Shown here one piece after another: positions 29,293-36,500 of a stretch of DNA of 37,462 nt. The stretch's first letter is position 1. Every line of letters begins with the position of its first letter. This DNA is from RGDT01 sp964630925 (GTDB taxonomy: Bacteria > Planctomycetota > Planctomycetia > Gemmatales > Gemmataceae): positions 1 through 37,462 of the forward strand of contig CAZVZK010000096.1 of NCBI GenBank assembly GCA_964630925.1. Reading direction: 5' to 3'. Position numbers and translations under genes: made by a program. The notes under the pieces were generated by a model that made no database searches, was not told the origin of the DNA, and saw only the letters and a list, made by a program, of their open reading frames with translations.

Positions 29293-30597
29293 ATGCACGA
29301 CCCCCTGCACGCCTTCCTCCACCTCGATCCCGACGCGAAGGCCGGCGCCTCCGGCCCGCTCGCAGGCGTCCGCATCGCGGTCAAGGACAACCTGTGTACG
29401 CGCGGCATGCCCACCACCTGCGCCTCGCGCGTGCTGGCGGGCTGGGTGCCGCCGTACGACGCCCACGTCGTCGAGCGGCTGCGGGACGCCGGGGCGGCCG
29501 TCGTCGGCAAGACGAACCTCGACGAGTTCGCGATGGGCTCGTCCACGGAGAACAGCGCCTTCGGCCCCACCCTCAACCCCTGGGACACGACACGCATCCC
29601 CGGCGGGTCGTCCGGCGGCAGCGCCGCGGCGGTGGCGTCCGGCATGGTGCCGATGGCCCTGGGCAGCGACACCGGCGGCTCCGTGCGCCAGCCGGCGGCG
29701 CTGTGCGGCGTCGTCGGCCTGAAGCCGACTTATGGCCGGGTGTCGCGGTACGGGCTGGTGGCGTTCGGCAGCTCGCTCGACGTGGTGGGGACGCTCACCC
29801 GCACGGTGCCCGACGCGGCGCGGCTGCTCGGCGTCATCGCCGGGCATGATCCGCGCGACAGCACGAGCCTGGATGTCCCCGTGCCGGACTATGCGTCCAC
29901 CGTTGATGCGCCCCTGGAGGGGCTGACGCTCGGCGTGCCGCGCGAGTTCTTCGGGGCCGGCCTGGACGCCGAGGTCGAGGCGGCGGTCCGTGCGGCGCTG
30001 GATGTCTACAGGGGCCTGGGCGCGAAGGTGGTGGACGTGTCGCTGCCGACGAGCCCGCACGCGCTGGCGACATACTACCTCGTCGCGACCGCCGAGGCGT
30101 CGGGCAACCTGGCGCGGTACGACGGCGTCCACTACGGCCACCGGGCCGCCGGGCCGGGCGATGTCTACGGGCGCTCGCGCGACGAGGGGCTCGGGGCCGA
30201 GGTGAAGCGGCGCATCCTGCTGGGCACTTACGCCCTGTCGAGCGGCTACCGCGATGCGTACTACCTGAAGGCGCTGCGGGTGCGGCGGCTGATCAAGGCG
30301 GACCACGAGGCGGCGTTCGGCTCGTGCGACGTGATCGTCGGGCCGACCTCGCCGACGGCGGCCTTCAGGCTCGGGGAGCGGACGGCGGACCCGCTGCGGA
30401 TGTACCTGGCGGACATCTACACCATCGGGGCGAATCTGGCGGGCCTGCCCGCGATCAGCGTGCCGTGCGGCTTCACTACCGGGGGCCTGCCCATCGGCCT
30501 GCAATTGATCGCGCCTGTCCTCGCGGAGGAGCGCCTCCTGCGGGCGGCGCGGATGTACGAGCGGGCGACCGAGTGGCACGAGCGCCGGCCGGCGTGA
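29293..30597 (+). CDS. gatA: Glu-tRNA(Gln)/Asp-tRNA(Asn) amidotransferase subunit A
   Basis: A 434-residue amidase-signature protein that releases ammonia from glutamine or asparagine for transamidation by GatB. The Ser-cisSer-Lys triad is visible: Lys31 in AVKDN, cis-Ser106 in PGGSSGGS and nucleophile Ser130 in GSDTGGS. The rest follows GatA to FTTGGLPIGLQLIAPVLAEERLLRAA. The catalytic Lys is at position 31, whereas it is near 79 in S. aureus GatA, so about 48 N-terminal residues (the first helical region) are absent. No upstream in-frame start can restore them without entering gatC. The gene lies four bases after gatC. The Shine-Dalgarno GGAGTG overlaps the gatC stop. Confidence 0.93.
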   Translation: MHDPLHAFLHLDPDAKAGASGPLAGVRIAVKDNLCTRGMPTTCASRVLAGWVPPYDAHVVERLRDAGAAVVGKTNLDEFAMGSSTENSAFGPTLNPWDTTRIPGGSSGGSAAAVASGMVPMALGSDTGGSVRQPAALCGVVGLKPTYGRVSRYGLVAFGSSLDVVGTLTRTVPDAARLLGVIAGHDPRDSTSLDVPVPDYASTVDAPLEGLTLGVPREFFGAGLDAEVEAAVRAALDVYRGLGAKVVDVSLPTSPHALATYYLVATAEASGNLARYDGVHYGHRAAGPGDVYGRSRDEGLGAEVKRRILLGTYALSSGYRDAYYLKALRVRRLIKADHEAAFGSCDVIVGPTSPTAAFRLGERTADPLRMYLADIYTIGANLAGLPAISVPCGFTTGGLPIGLQLIAPVLAEERLLRAARMYERATEWHERRPA

Positions 30598-30618
30598 AGT
30601 ACTACCTCGCCCCCCAAC

Positions 30619-30646
30619 CCTCCCCGAGGCGGCCGCTTCGGAGAGG
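30619..30646. terminator. Bidirectional terminator-like hairpin after gatA
   Basis: CCTCCCCGAGGC and GCTTCGGAGAGG pair at 10 of 12 positions around a GGCC loop, between the convergent ends of gatA and the DUF2716 gene. There is no U tract on either side. Confidence 0.45.
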
Positions 30647-30682
30647 GCGATTCGCAAGCCCATCGCTTCTTCGGCAGGGAAG

Positions 30683-31198
30683 TCACCGCGGCGCGTGGCG
30701 GATCATCTCGCCGAGTGCCGGCGGGGCCAGCCCGCGGAACGCCGGCAGGAAGCCCGCGCCGAATGCCGTCAGCGTCGCCTCCCACGGATGCCCCAGCAGC
30801 CCCAGCCGGAAGTCCGCCGTCACGAAGAAGTGGTACTCGCCGTAGGGCAACGCCGGCAGGGGCCACGAGCGAGGATCCTCGGGCCGGCGGAGCCGGTGCG
30901 GGTGGAAGTCGTGGCACTCGTGGTTCGGGTCGAACGCCCACACCGCCTCGCCCGGCGGCACGCACCGCCGCAGCGCCTCCAGCAGGGCCAGGTTGTACGG
31001 CGTGACGCGCTCGTCCGAGTACGGATGAAATGCCCCGAGCAGCCCGCCGATGCGCCACGCGGCCGACGGCGCCGGCACGCGGTACGAGGGCCAGTCGCGC
31101 TCATCGACGCTCGGGCGGAAGGCGAACGCCTCACGGAACGCCTCCAGCCGGCGGCCGACGAGGTGATCGGGCCAGGGGATCCACGCGTCCTCGCGCAT
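30683..31198 (-). CDS. DUF2716-family protein
   Basis: A 171-residue cytosolic protein. The end carries the DUF2716 pattern: LPALPYGEYHFFVTADFRLGLLGHPWEATLTAFG. Before it is AVWAFDPNHECHDFHPHRLRRPED, where the family has a W-x-a-l-D-W-x-H-x-x-Y-x-F strand. The His-rich HECHDFHPH could be a metal site. The family has no experimentally known role; its members are often found singly in Actinomycetota, Myxococcota and planctomycetes. Its ATG is three bases after the stop of the zinc-ribbon membrane protein gene, so the two are co-transcribed. It converges on gatA across a hairpin at 30619-30646. Confidence 0.7.
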   Translation of the reverse strand: MREDAWIPWPDHLVGRRLEAFREAFAFRPSVDERDWPSYRVPAPSAAWRIGGLLGAFHPYSDERVTPYNLALLEALRRCVPPGEAVWAFDPNHECHDFHPHRLRRPEDPRSWPLPALPYGEYHFFVTADFRLGLLGHPWEATLTAFGAGFLPAFRGLAPPALGEMIRHAPR

Positions 31199-31201
31199 GG
31201 C

Positions 31202-32293
31202 TCACCCGATGCGGCGGAAGCCGCAGGCGTCGGCGACGGCGTCGGCGATCTCGTTCATCTGCTCCTGGCTGCGGCCCCGGTAGATGTACTCGCTCGTCTG
31301 CCCGTGGTTCTCCGACAGCGCCACGGAGTAGTGGGGGAGGTGCATGGCGTAGTAGTACCACACCGCGCCGGGGATGATGCCCCACGGCAGCAGGGAGATC
31401 AGCACGAACCACTCCAGGAAGCCGATGTCCTTCCAGGGGCCGCTGACCACGCCCTCGTAGCCGCGTACGTCGATCACCTCCGGCTTCATCGGGATGAAGA
31501 GCGTCCGCCACCGCTTCGTGATCGTGACGCGCCCGCGCTCGTCGCGGACCAGCTCGATGCGCGAGTACGTCCCCAGCAGGAAGCAGAGCATCACCGTGAG
31601 CAGGGGCCAGGTGATGATGGCCGGCATCCACGTCCCCGCCAGCGAGTAGAGGATGGCGCCGAGGAAGAAGTGGAACCCCTGCGCCGCCGCCAGCCACAGG
31701 AGGCGGTTGGCCAGGGAGCGGTCGGCGTCCCACACGCGGTTGATCGGCGTGAACGTCCGCTTGAGCTTCTTGCGTGTCTTGACGTTGAAGCCGCAGCCCA
31801 CGCAGACGACGGTGCCACGCACCATCTCGCGGCGGCACTCCGGGCACGACGGGCCGATCGGCTCGGACAGGTCGTAGCCGCCCTCGTCCTCCTCCTCCGC
31901 GGCGGGCCGGGCCGGCGCATCGTCCAGGGACAGCGACGGCGGCTCCCGTCCCGGCTCCTCGGGGATGGGGTCATCGAGGCCCCTCGTGCAGTCGCACTCG
32001 CCGAGCCGGCGGATCATCCTGCCGCACCGCCGGCACGGCATGAGGAGCACCGGCGCCGGCGCGGGGGCCGGCGCCGGCCCCTCGATGTCGGCCTCGACGG
32101 GCGCCTCGTCGAACGGCGTCGCCGGGGCGGCGGGGCGCGGGGCGCGGCCTCTCCCGGCGGCCGCCGGGGCGGCGCGTTCGGCCCCCGCCGGCACCGGGCA
32201 GATGACGCCGCAGCCGGGGCACTGGATCTTGTTGCGTGCGTACCCCGCCGGCACCGGGAACGATTGGCCGCAGCCCTGGCAGATGACCGCCAT
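31202..32293 (-). CDS. Zinc-ribbon membrane protein (363 aa)
   Basis: 363 residues from the ATG at 32293, with GGGAGGG nine bases upstream. The N-terminus repeats zinc-knuckle elements: VICQGCGQSFPVPAGYARNKIQCPGCG, then CRRCGRMIRRLGECDC, then CPECRREMVRGTVVCVGCGFNVKTRKK. These are separated by a Pro/Ala and an acidic linker. Three hydrophobic segments follow (about residues 195-235 and 300-325), with a PH-like soluble strand region between them (YSRIELVRDERGRVTITKRWRTLF). It may sense or bind a partner through the ribbons at the membrane; the family is not recognised. It is divergent from the sigma-54 activator gene and is followed at three bases by the DUF2716 gene. Confidence 0.75.
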   Translation of the reverse strand: MAVICQGCGQSFPVPAGYARNKIQCPGCGVICPVPAGAERAAPAAAGRGRAPRPAAPATPFDEAPVEADIEGPAPAPAPAPVLLMPCRRCGRMIRRLGECDCTRGLDDPIPEEPGREPPSLSLDDAPARPAAEEEDEGGYDLSEPIGPSCPECRREMVRGTVVCVGCGFNVKTRKKLKRTFTPINRVWDADRSLANRLLWLAAAQGFHFFLGAILYSLAGTWMPAIITWPLLTVMLCFLLGTYSRIELVRDERGRVTITKRWRTLFIPMKPEVIDVRGYEGVVSGPWKDIGFLEWFVLISLLPWGIIPGAVWYYYAMHLPHYSVALSENHGQTSEYIYRGRSQEQMNEIADAVADACGFRRIG

Positions 32294-32478
32294 CGAAGGA
32301 GACCCTCCCCAGCCATCATGATAGCGGCCGGAAGGCCACCCCCGTAGGGCACTCGGCCCGCGTGCCGGGGGTGCAGGACACGCGGGCGGGGTGTCGTCAC
32401 GGGCGCGGCCGCTTGACAACGGGCGATTCCAAGGCGAGTGTAAAGGATCGGAAACACTCGCCCCGAGGTACGTTCCGG

Positions 32479-33816
32479 ATGTTCGGACGGATGGCGCTCG
32501 TGGCGGACGATCCGCGCCTGGCCCAGGCCGTGCAGGGCCATCTGCGCCGGCACCTCGGCCGCGAGGTCTTCCAGTGCGGGCTGGATGACGCCCGCCAGCA
32601 CCTCACGCCGGAGATGGAGGGCTTCCTCCTGCTGGCCGCCGGCGCACCCGCCGACGCCGACCGCGTCCTGCGTCTGGTGCAGGAGATCCGCATCCAGCAG
32701 CTCCCCGCCGTGCTGACGCTGTTGGAGGCCACGCCCTCGGCCCCCGGCAGGGGGCTGGCCGGGCTGATGCCGCACGTCTCGCACCGGCTGCGCTGGCCCG
32801 ACGACGCCGAGCACCTGGTCGCCCTGCTACGCCGACTGCCCCCGCCCGAGGAGCAGACCACCGAGGACCGCCTGGCGACACGATTGATCGGCCAGACGCC
32901 GTCGCTGGTCCCCCTGGTGGAGCGTCTGGCCCTGGCCGCCGAGCATGACGTGACGGTCCTCCTGACCGGCGAGACGGGGACGGGCAAGACGCACATCGCC
33001 CGCCTCTTGCACGATCATTCACCCAGGGCCAGGGCGCCGTTCCTGACGGTGCCGTGCGGCGCCATCCCCGCCACGCTGGTCGAGAGCCACTTCTTCGGCC
33101 ACGCGAAGGGGGCGTTCACCGGGGCGACGGAGCGCAAGGCCGGGAAGTTCGAGGCCGCCGGCGACGGCACGATCCTGCTCGACGAGATCGACACCCTGCC
33201 GCTGGAGCAGCAGGCGGCCCTGCTGCGCGTGATCGAGTCGGGCGAGTACGAGGCGGTCGGCAGCAACGAGACGATGCGGTGCCGGGCGCGCATCCTGGTG
33301 GCGAGCAACCGGAATCTGGAGCAGATCGCCGCCGAGGGCCGGTTCCGCGAGGACCTGTATTACCGGCTGAACGTGATGAGCTTCCACCTGCCGCCGCTAC
33401 GGGAGAGGCCGGGCGACATCGCCCCGCTGGCGCGTGGGATGGCGGGGCGTTTCAACACGCGGTTCAAGAAGGAGCTGTTCGCGGTGTCGCCGTCGGCCCT
33501 GGCGCTGCTGGAGGCGGCGCCGTGGCCAGGCAACATCCGCCAGCTCGAGAACATGATGCAGCAGGCGGTGCTGGTGTCGTCCGGCCCGGTGCTGCTGCCG
33601 GAGCACCTGCCGGCGGCGGCGCGAGGACACGCGCCCGCGCCGGTGAAGCCGAAGCCGGCCGACACGTTGAAGGACGGCCGCGAGGCGGCCGAGAAGAGCG
33701 TGATCGAGAAGGCGCTGGCGAGCCACAACAACAGCCGGTCGCGTGCGGCCAGCGCGCTGGGCATCAGCCGGGTGACGCTGTACAAGAAGATGAAGAAGTA
33801 CGGCCTGATGCCGTGA
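32479..33816 (+). CDS. Sigma-54-dependent transcriptional activator with degenerate receiver
   Basis: 445 residues from the ATG at 32479. The central AAA+ domain has Walker A GETGTGKT (164-171), the sigma-54-contacting GAFTGA loop (211-216), Walker B LLDEID (233-238), and the sensor region RLNVMSFHLPPLRERPGDI. The C-terminus is a Fis-type helix-turn-helix (SRAASALGISRVTLYKKMKKYGL). The N-terminal 120 residues resemble a response-regulator receiver (ALVADDPRLAQAVQGHL). At the position of the phospho-Asp strand they read GFLLLAAGAPADAD, so classical phosphorylation is doubtful and the protein may be controlled otherwise. It should activate RpoN promoters from upstream sites. No histidine kinase or -24/-12 promoter is adjacent. 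Confidence 0.9.
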   Translation: MFGRMALVADDPRLAQAVQGHLRRHLGREVFQCGLDDARQHLTPEMEGFLLLAAGAPADADRVLRLVQEIRIQQLPAVLTLLEATPSAPGRGLAGLMPHVSHRLRWPDDAEHLVALLRRLPPPEEQTTEDRLATRLIGQTPSLVPLVERLALAAEHDVTVLLTGETGTGKTHIARLLHDHSPRARAPFLTVPCGAIPATLVESHFFGHAKGAFTGATERKAGKFEAAGDGTILLDEIDTLPLEQQAALLRVIESGEYEAVGSNETMRCRARILVASNRNLEQIAAEGRFREDLYYRLNVMSFHLPPLRERPGDIAPLARGMAGRFNTRFKKELFAVSPSALALLEAAPWPGNIRQLENMMQQAVLVSSGPVLLPEHLPAAARGHAPAPVKPKPADTLKDGREAAEKSVIEKALASHNNSRSRAASALGISRVTLYKKMKKYGLMP

Positions 33817-33869
33817 ACCGCGCCCGCCGGCCCGGCCTCCTCCCTCGAAACGCCCGAGGAGGTGCGCCG

Positions 33870-34404
33870 ATGAACGACGGGGACCGATTACTCGAGGCCG
33901 TGAGGGCCGCCCCTGAGGATCTGACGGTCCGGCTGGTCTACGCGGACTGGTGCGAGGAGCAGGGGGACCAGCCCCGCGCCGACTTCATCCGTCTGCAAGT
34001 CGGCGCCCCCTCCTCCCGCGAGGCCACCCTCCTGTACCTCCGCCACCGCAAGCGCTGGGACGGTGCCGTGCTTCGCCGCCTCAACGGGGGCCCGCTCCGT
34101 GGGCTGGTCAGCTCGCGGCGAGGGCCGGTCCATTGGTGGGAGTACCGCCGCGGCTTCATCGAGTCCGTGACCGTCCGCCCGTCGGCGTTCCTCACCCAAC
34201 GGCGAGGAGCTGCTGGGGATCGGCCCGATACAGGAAGTGCGTCTGGTTCATGAGGCGGTGCCCTGGGACGGGCTGGCATGCTCGCCGCTGCTCAGACGCA
34301 TCCGCGCGCTCGTCGTCCGAAGGTGCGATCAGGGCGGACACACGGACCTCCTCGACGGGCTGCAACGGCTCAAGAGGCTCGCCGCCGTCGAGGTGGTCGG
34401 CTGA
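33870..34404 (+). pseudogene. Frameshifted TIGR02996-domain protein
   Basis: The frame opens at ATG 33870, five bases after GAGGAGGTG. It encodes the TIGR02996 domain (RLLEAVRAAPEDLTVRLVYADWCEEQGDQPRADFIRLQ), a basic linker and YRRGFIESVTVRPSAFLT. At 34191-34205 the family continues T-H-G-E-E-L-L, but an extra A in CCCAACGG (34198 or 34199) shifts the frame, and the original frame ends soon at 34253. In the +1 frame the expected protein resumes: EELLGIGPIQEVRLVHEAV, SPLLRRIRALVVRRC and LQRLKRLAAVEVVG, with a stop at 34402. The intact product would be about 177 residues with a short LRR-like tail. Either it is a real pseudogene or the extra base is a sequencing error. Confidence 0.8.
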
Positions 34405-34428
34405 TCGGCCGCCTTGTGGAGCGGTCGC

Positions 34429-35013
34429 TCAGCGCGGCGGCTCATCCTCGATGGGCCTGGCCTGGGCGCGTAGCCGTCGCAAGTCTTCTTCGACGCCGAG
34501 TTGGCCGGCCCAGTGATCGAGGTAGGCCTGATCAAGCAACCCCGCCTGGACCTCGTAGACGCGCAGGGCATCGGTGTGCTGCTTCTCGCTGCCCCCTGCC
34601 AGCCTGCCCCAGCGCAGCTTGACGAGGATCGTGTCCTCCGGCGATGAGACGTTCAGCGACAGCCCCAGGACCGTCTCGACCCTCTTCCGCGCGAAGCGGG
34701 AGCGGTCGAACGGCTCATCCGTCAGGAGCCAGAAATCGACCTTGTCGCCGTCATCGAGCGACAGGAGGTTGAACATCGAGCGCGCCTTGAGGGCGTCCCG
34801 GATCGCGGCCTCGGACAGGGAGTAGTCCGGCGGCGGGAAGGCGGCGACGAGCCCCGCGATGGCCTCGGGCTGCAAGGTCACGACGATGTCGATGTCGTGC
34901 GTGGAACGGGGCTCGCCCTGGGCGCTCGACACGACTGAGCCGGTCATCATGTAGTCGATGCCGAGCGTGGCGAGGGCCGCGACAACCTTCCTCAGTATTT
35001 CCGGTTGTGACAC
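34429..35013 (-). CDS. MNT-type nucleotidyltransferase
   Basis: 194 residues from a GTG at 35013, which is needed to include the first helix (SQPEILRKVVAALATLGIDYMM). The nucleotidyltransferase signature is complete: TGSVVSSAQGEPRSTHDIDIVV, i.e. GSxxxS followed by DxD, with KVDFWLLTDEPFD supplying the third acidic strand. The C-terminal half (SSPEDTILVKLRWGRLAGG, then DLRRLRAQARPIEDEP) is like AbiEii-type or uncharacterised nucleotidyltransferases. These can add AMP or other nucleotides to proteins or tRNAs; several are toxins or antitoxins. Its start lies inside the end of the 71-residue gene, a 22-base overlap, so the two are translationally coupled. The pair has no HEPN gene, so it is not the classical HEPN-MNT system. 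Confidence 0.8.
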   Translation of the reverse strand: MSQPEILRKVVAALATLGIDYMMTGSVVSSAQGEPRSTHDIDIVVTLQPEAIAGLVAAFPPPDYSLSEAAIRDALKARSMFNLLSLDDGDKVDFWLLTDEPFDRSRFARKRVETVLGLSLNVSSPEDTILVKLRWGRLAGGSEKQHTDALRVYEVQAGLLDQAYLDHWAGQLGVEEDLRRLRAQARPIEDEPPR

Positions 35014-35207
35014 AGGGCGAGCCTCTTGAGGTAGAGCTTGTGGAACTCGCCCTCGGGCAGGTCGGGGAACCGCTTGCGCAACCCCTCGCGGAACAGGGCC
35101 TTGGTGAGCGCGGACAGTTCGAACGCCTTGAGGAGACGCTGCTCGGGCGTCATCGCCCGTAGCACGCGCAGGTAAAGGTCGTGGTTGGGATGTGGCTTCA
35201 GGTCCAT
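34992..35207 (-). CDS. Small helical partner protein of the nucleotidyltransferase
   Basis: 71 residues: MDLKPHPNHDLYLRVLRAMTPEQRLLKAFELS, then KALFREGLRKRFPDLPEGEFHKLYLKRLALCHNRKY. It is all helix, with a basic C-terminus and the ending R-L-x-x-C-H-N-x-x-Y. I recall this pattern as a small family often placed directly before a nucleotidyltransferase in cyanobacteria, Chloroflexota and planctomycetes, but I cannot name it from a database. The gene overlaps the nucleotidyltransferase start by 22 bases and begins 46 bases after the stop of the thioredoxin-like gene. A toxin-antitoxin or modifier-target relation is possible, unproven. Confidence 0.75.
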   Translation of the reverse strand: MDLKPHPNHDLYLRVLRAMTPEQRLLKAFELSALTKALFREGLRKRFPDLPEGEFHKLYLKRLALCHNRKY

Positions 35208-35252
35208 CGGCGGGCTCCTCGGGCCATGCCGGGCATTCTACTCGGCCCGCGC

Positions 35253-36371
35253 CTACTTCCGCCGCCGCCAGTCGATCACCGCGCCGTAGCTCGACGGCTC
35301 GTCGTACGGCGGGTGGTTGCGGAACGTCCCGCGCGCCACGATCACCAGGCGCGACAGCCGCCCCGTCTTCGCGTCCGCCGACCCGACGCCCTCCAGCGTC
35401 GCCTCCGCCCTGATCTTCTTCCCCTTGTGCGGCGGGAACTGCCACACGTGCTCGCCCACGATCTTCCCCGAGTAGCGCAGGTACGCCTCGCCCTCGAAGA
35501 TCGTCTCGACCTTGCCGCGCAGACGCACCTCCGTCACCTCGTCGGCCCGCGCCAGCGTGTTGGCGTCGCTCATCGGCGACAGCACCTTGTGGAGCTTGCC
35601 GGCCACCGCGGCGGGGATCACCCACGTCTGGCCCTCCCTGGCGTCCTCGCGGGAGAAGCGCGACGCCTCCTCCTCGCTCAGGACGATGCTGTCCACTGCG
35701 GTGGGCCCCAGGCCGCGCGTGTCCAGCCCCAGCACCATCGGACGCAGGTACACCGCCAGGGCGATGCCGCCGTCGCGGCGCAGCCCCAGGCCACGGTCCG
35801 AAAGGGCGTCGCGCGGCTCCGGCTCGCGCGGCGCCACCTTGCCGAACTTCGCCAGGGCCGCGTCGACGGCGTCGAGGATCTCGCCGGACCACTTGCGGCC
35901 CGGCTCGACCATCTTGCCGTGCGACGCCAGCACCTTGCCGTCCGGTGAGACGATGAGGATGCCCTGGTACAGCTCGGGCACCTGCTTCTGGGCCTCGCGC
36001 CAGAAGTCGCCGGCGGCGCCCTTCTCCTTGCGCACCTCGTACAGGTTGAGGGCGGCGGGGACGAAGGAGCGGCGGACCGCCTTGATGACCTCGGGGTCGG
36101 ACAGGGGGCCCGCACGGAGCCCGGCGCCGAACCCTCAGCACCGCTCCAGCGGCGGGTCGCCGGCCACCCACAGGAACAGGGGCCGCTTCTCCTCCTTGGC
36201 CTCCTTGAGCGCCGGGGCGAGGTCGGTGTGCCAGGGGACCTGGCGGTACTTCATGCCGCCGGCGGGCGGGTGGAGGAGGTGGAAGGCCTTGGCCTCCCAG
36301 GGCGGCAGCCGGCCCGGCCCCTGGGCGGGGGCGAGGCAGGGCAGGGCGGCCAACAGGAAGAGGGATCGCAT
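35253..36371 (-). CDS. Secreted thioredoxin-like protein with in-frame TGA (candidate selenoprotein)
   Basis: From the ATG at 36371 (signal MRSLFLLAALPCLAPAQG) the frame encodes AFHLLHPPAGG, DLAPALKEAKEEKRPLFLWVAGDPPLERC, then TGA at 36137-36135 (codon 79). It continues in the same frame with GFGAGLRAGPLSDPEVIKAV, RRSFVPAALNLYEVRKEKG, YQGILIVSPDGKVLASHGK and on to the stop at 35253, 372 residues in all. The pattern before and after the TGA is that of a thioredoxin-like fold (F-L-x-x, redox Cys site, S-D-P-E-V, F-V-P). The TGA replaces a residue at the redox site next to Cys78. A stem-loop follows the TGA at once. Selenocysteine is proposed; a nonsense mutation is the alternative. A GTG at 36035 could restart translation. 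Confidence 0.65.
36094..36134 (-). promoter_or_regulatory. Candidate bacterial SECIS stem-loop after the in-frame TGA
   Basis: On the minus strand the bases after TGA form GGGCTC (36122-36117), loop CGTGC, then GGGCCC (36111-36106): a 6-bp stem with one G-U pair and a G in the loop. An outer stem pairs GGGTT (36134-36130) with GACCC (36098-36094). The loop begins 18 bases after TGA, inside the 16-37 base range used for bacterial SECIS prediction. Confidence 0.5.
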
Positions 36372-36424
36372 GAGTGCGGGCTCCTGGCGAGACGTCGTGC
36401 GCGACAAGGCGCCTCCTCCCAACG

Positions 36425-36430
36425 ATTCTA
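36425..36430 (-). promoter_or_regulatory. -10-like box (TAGAAT) upstream of the candidate selenoprotein gene
   Basis: TAGAAT on the minus strand lies 53 bases upstream of the ATG at 36371. No convincing -35 is visible at 16-18 bases. Confidence 0.35.
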
Positions 36431-36500
36431 GCACCCGCAAGCGGCCGGCGTACCAGGGCGGGCGGAATGGCCGGTGGGGGCCGCCGACCTGCCTACCTCC

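Noticed and set aside
32413..32444. A promoter before the sigma-54 activator, from a perfect TTGACA at 32413
   Set aside because: The nearest -10-like TGTAAA is 20 bases away and no better hexamer exists at 16-18 bases.
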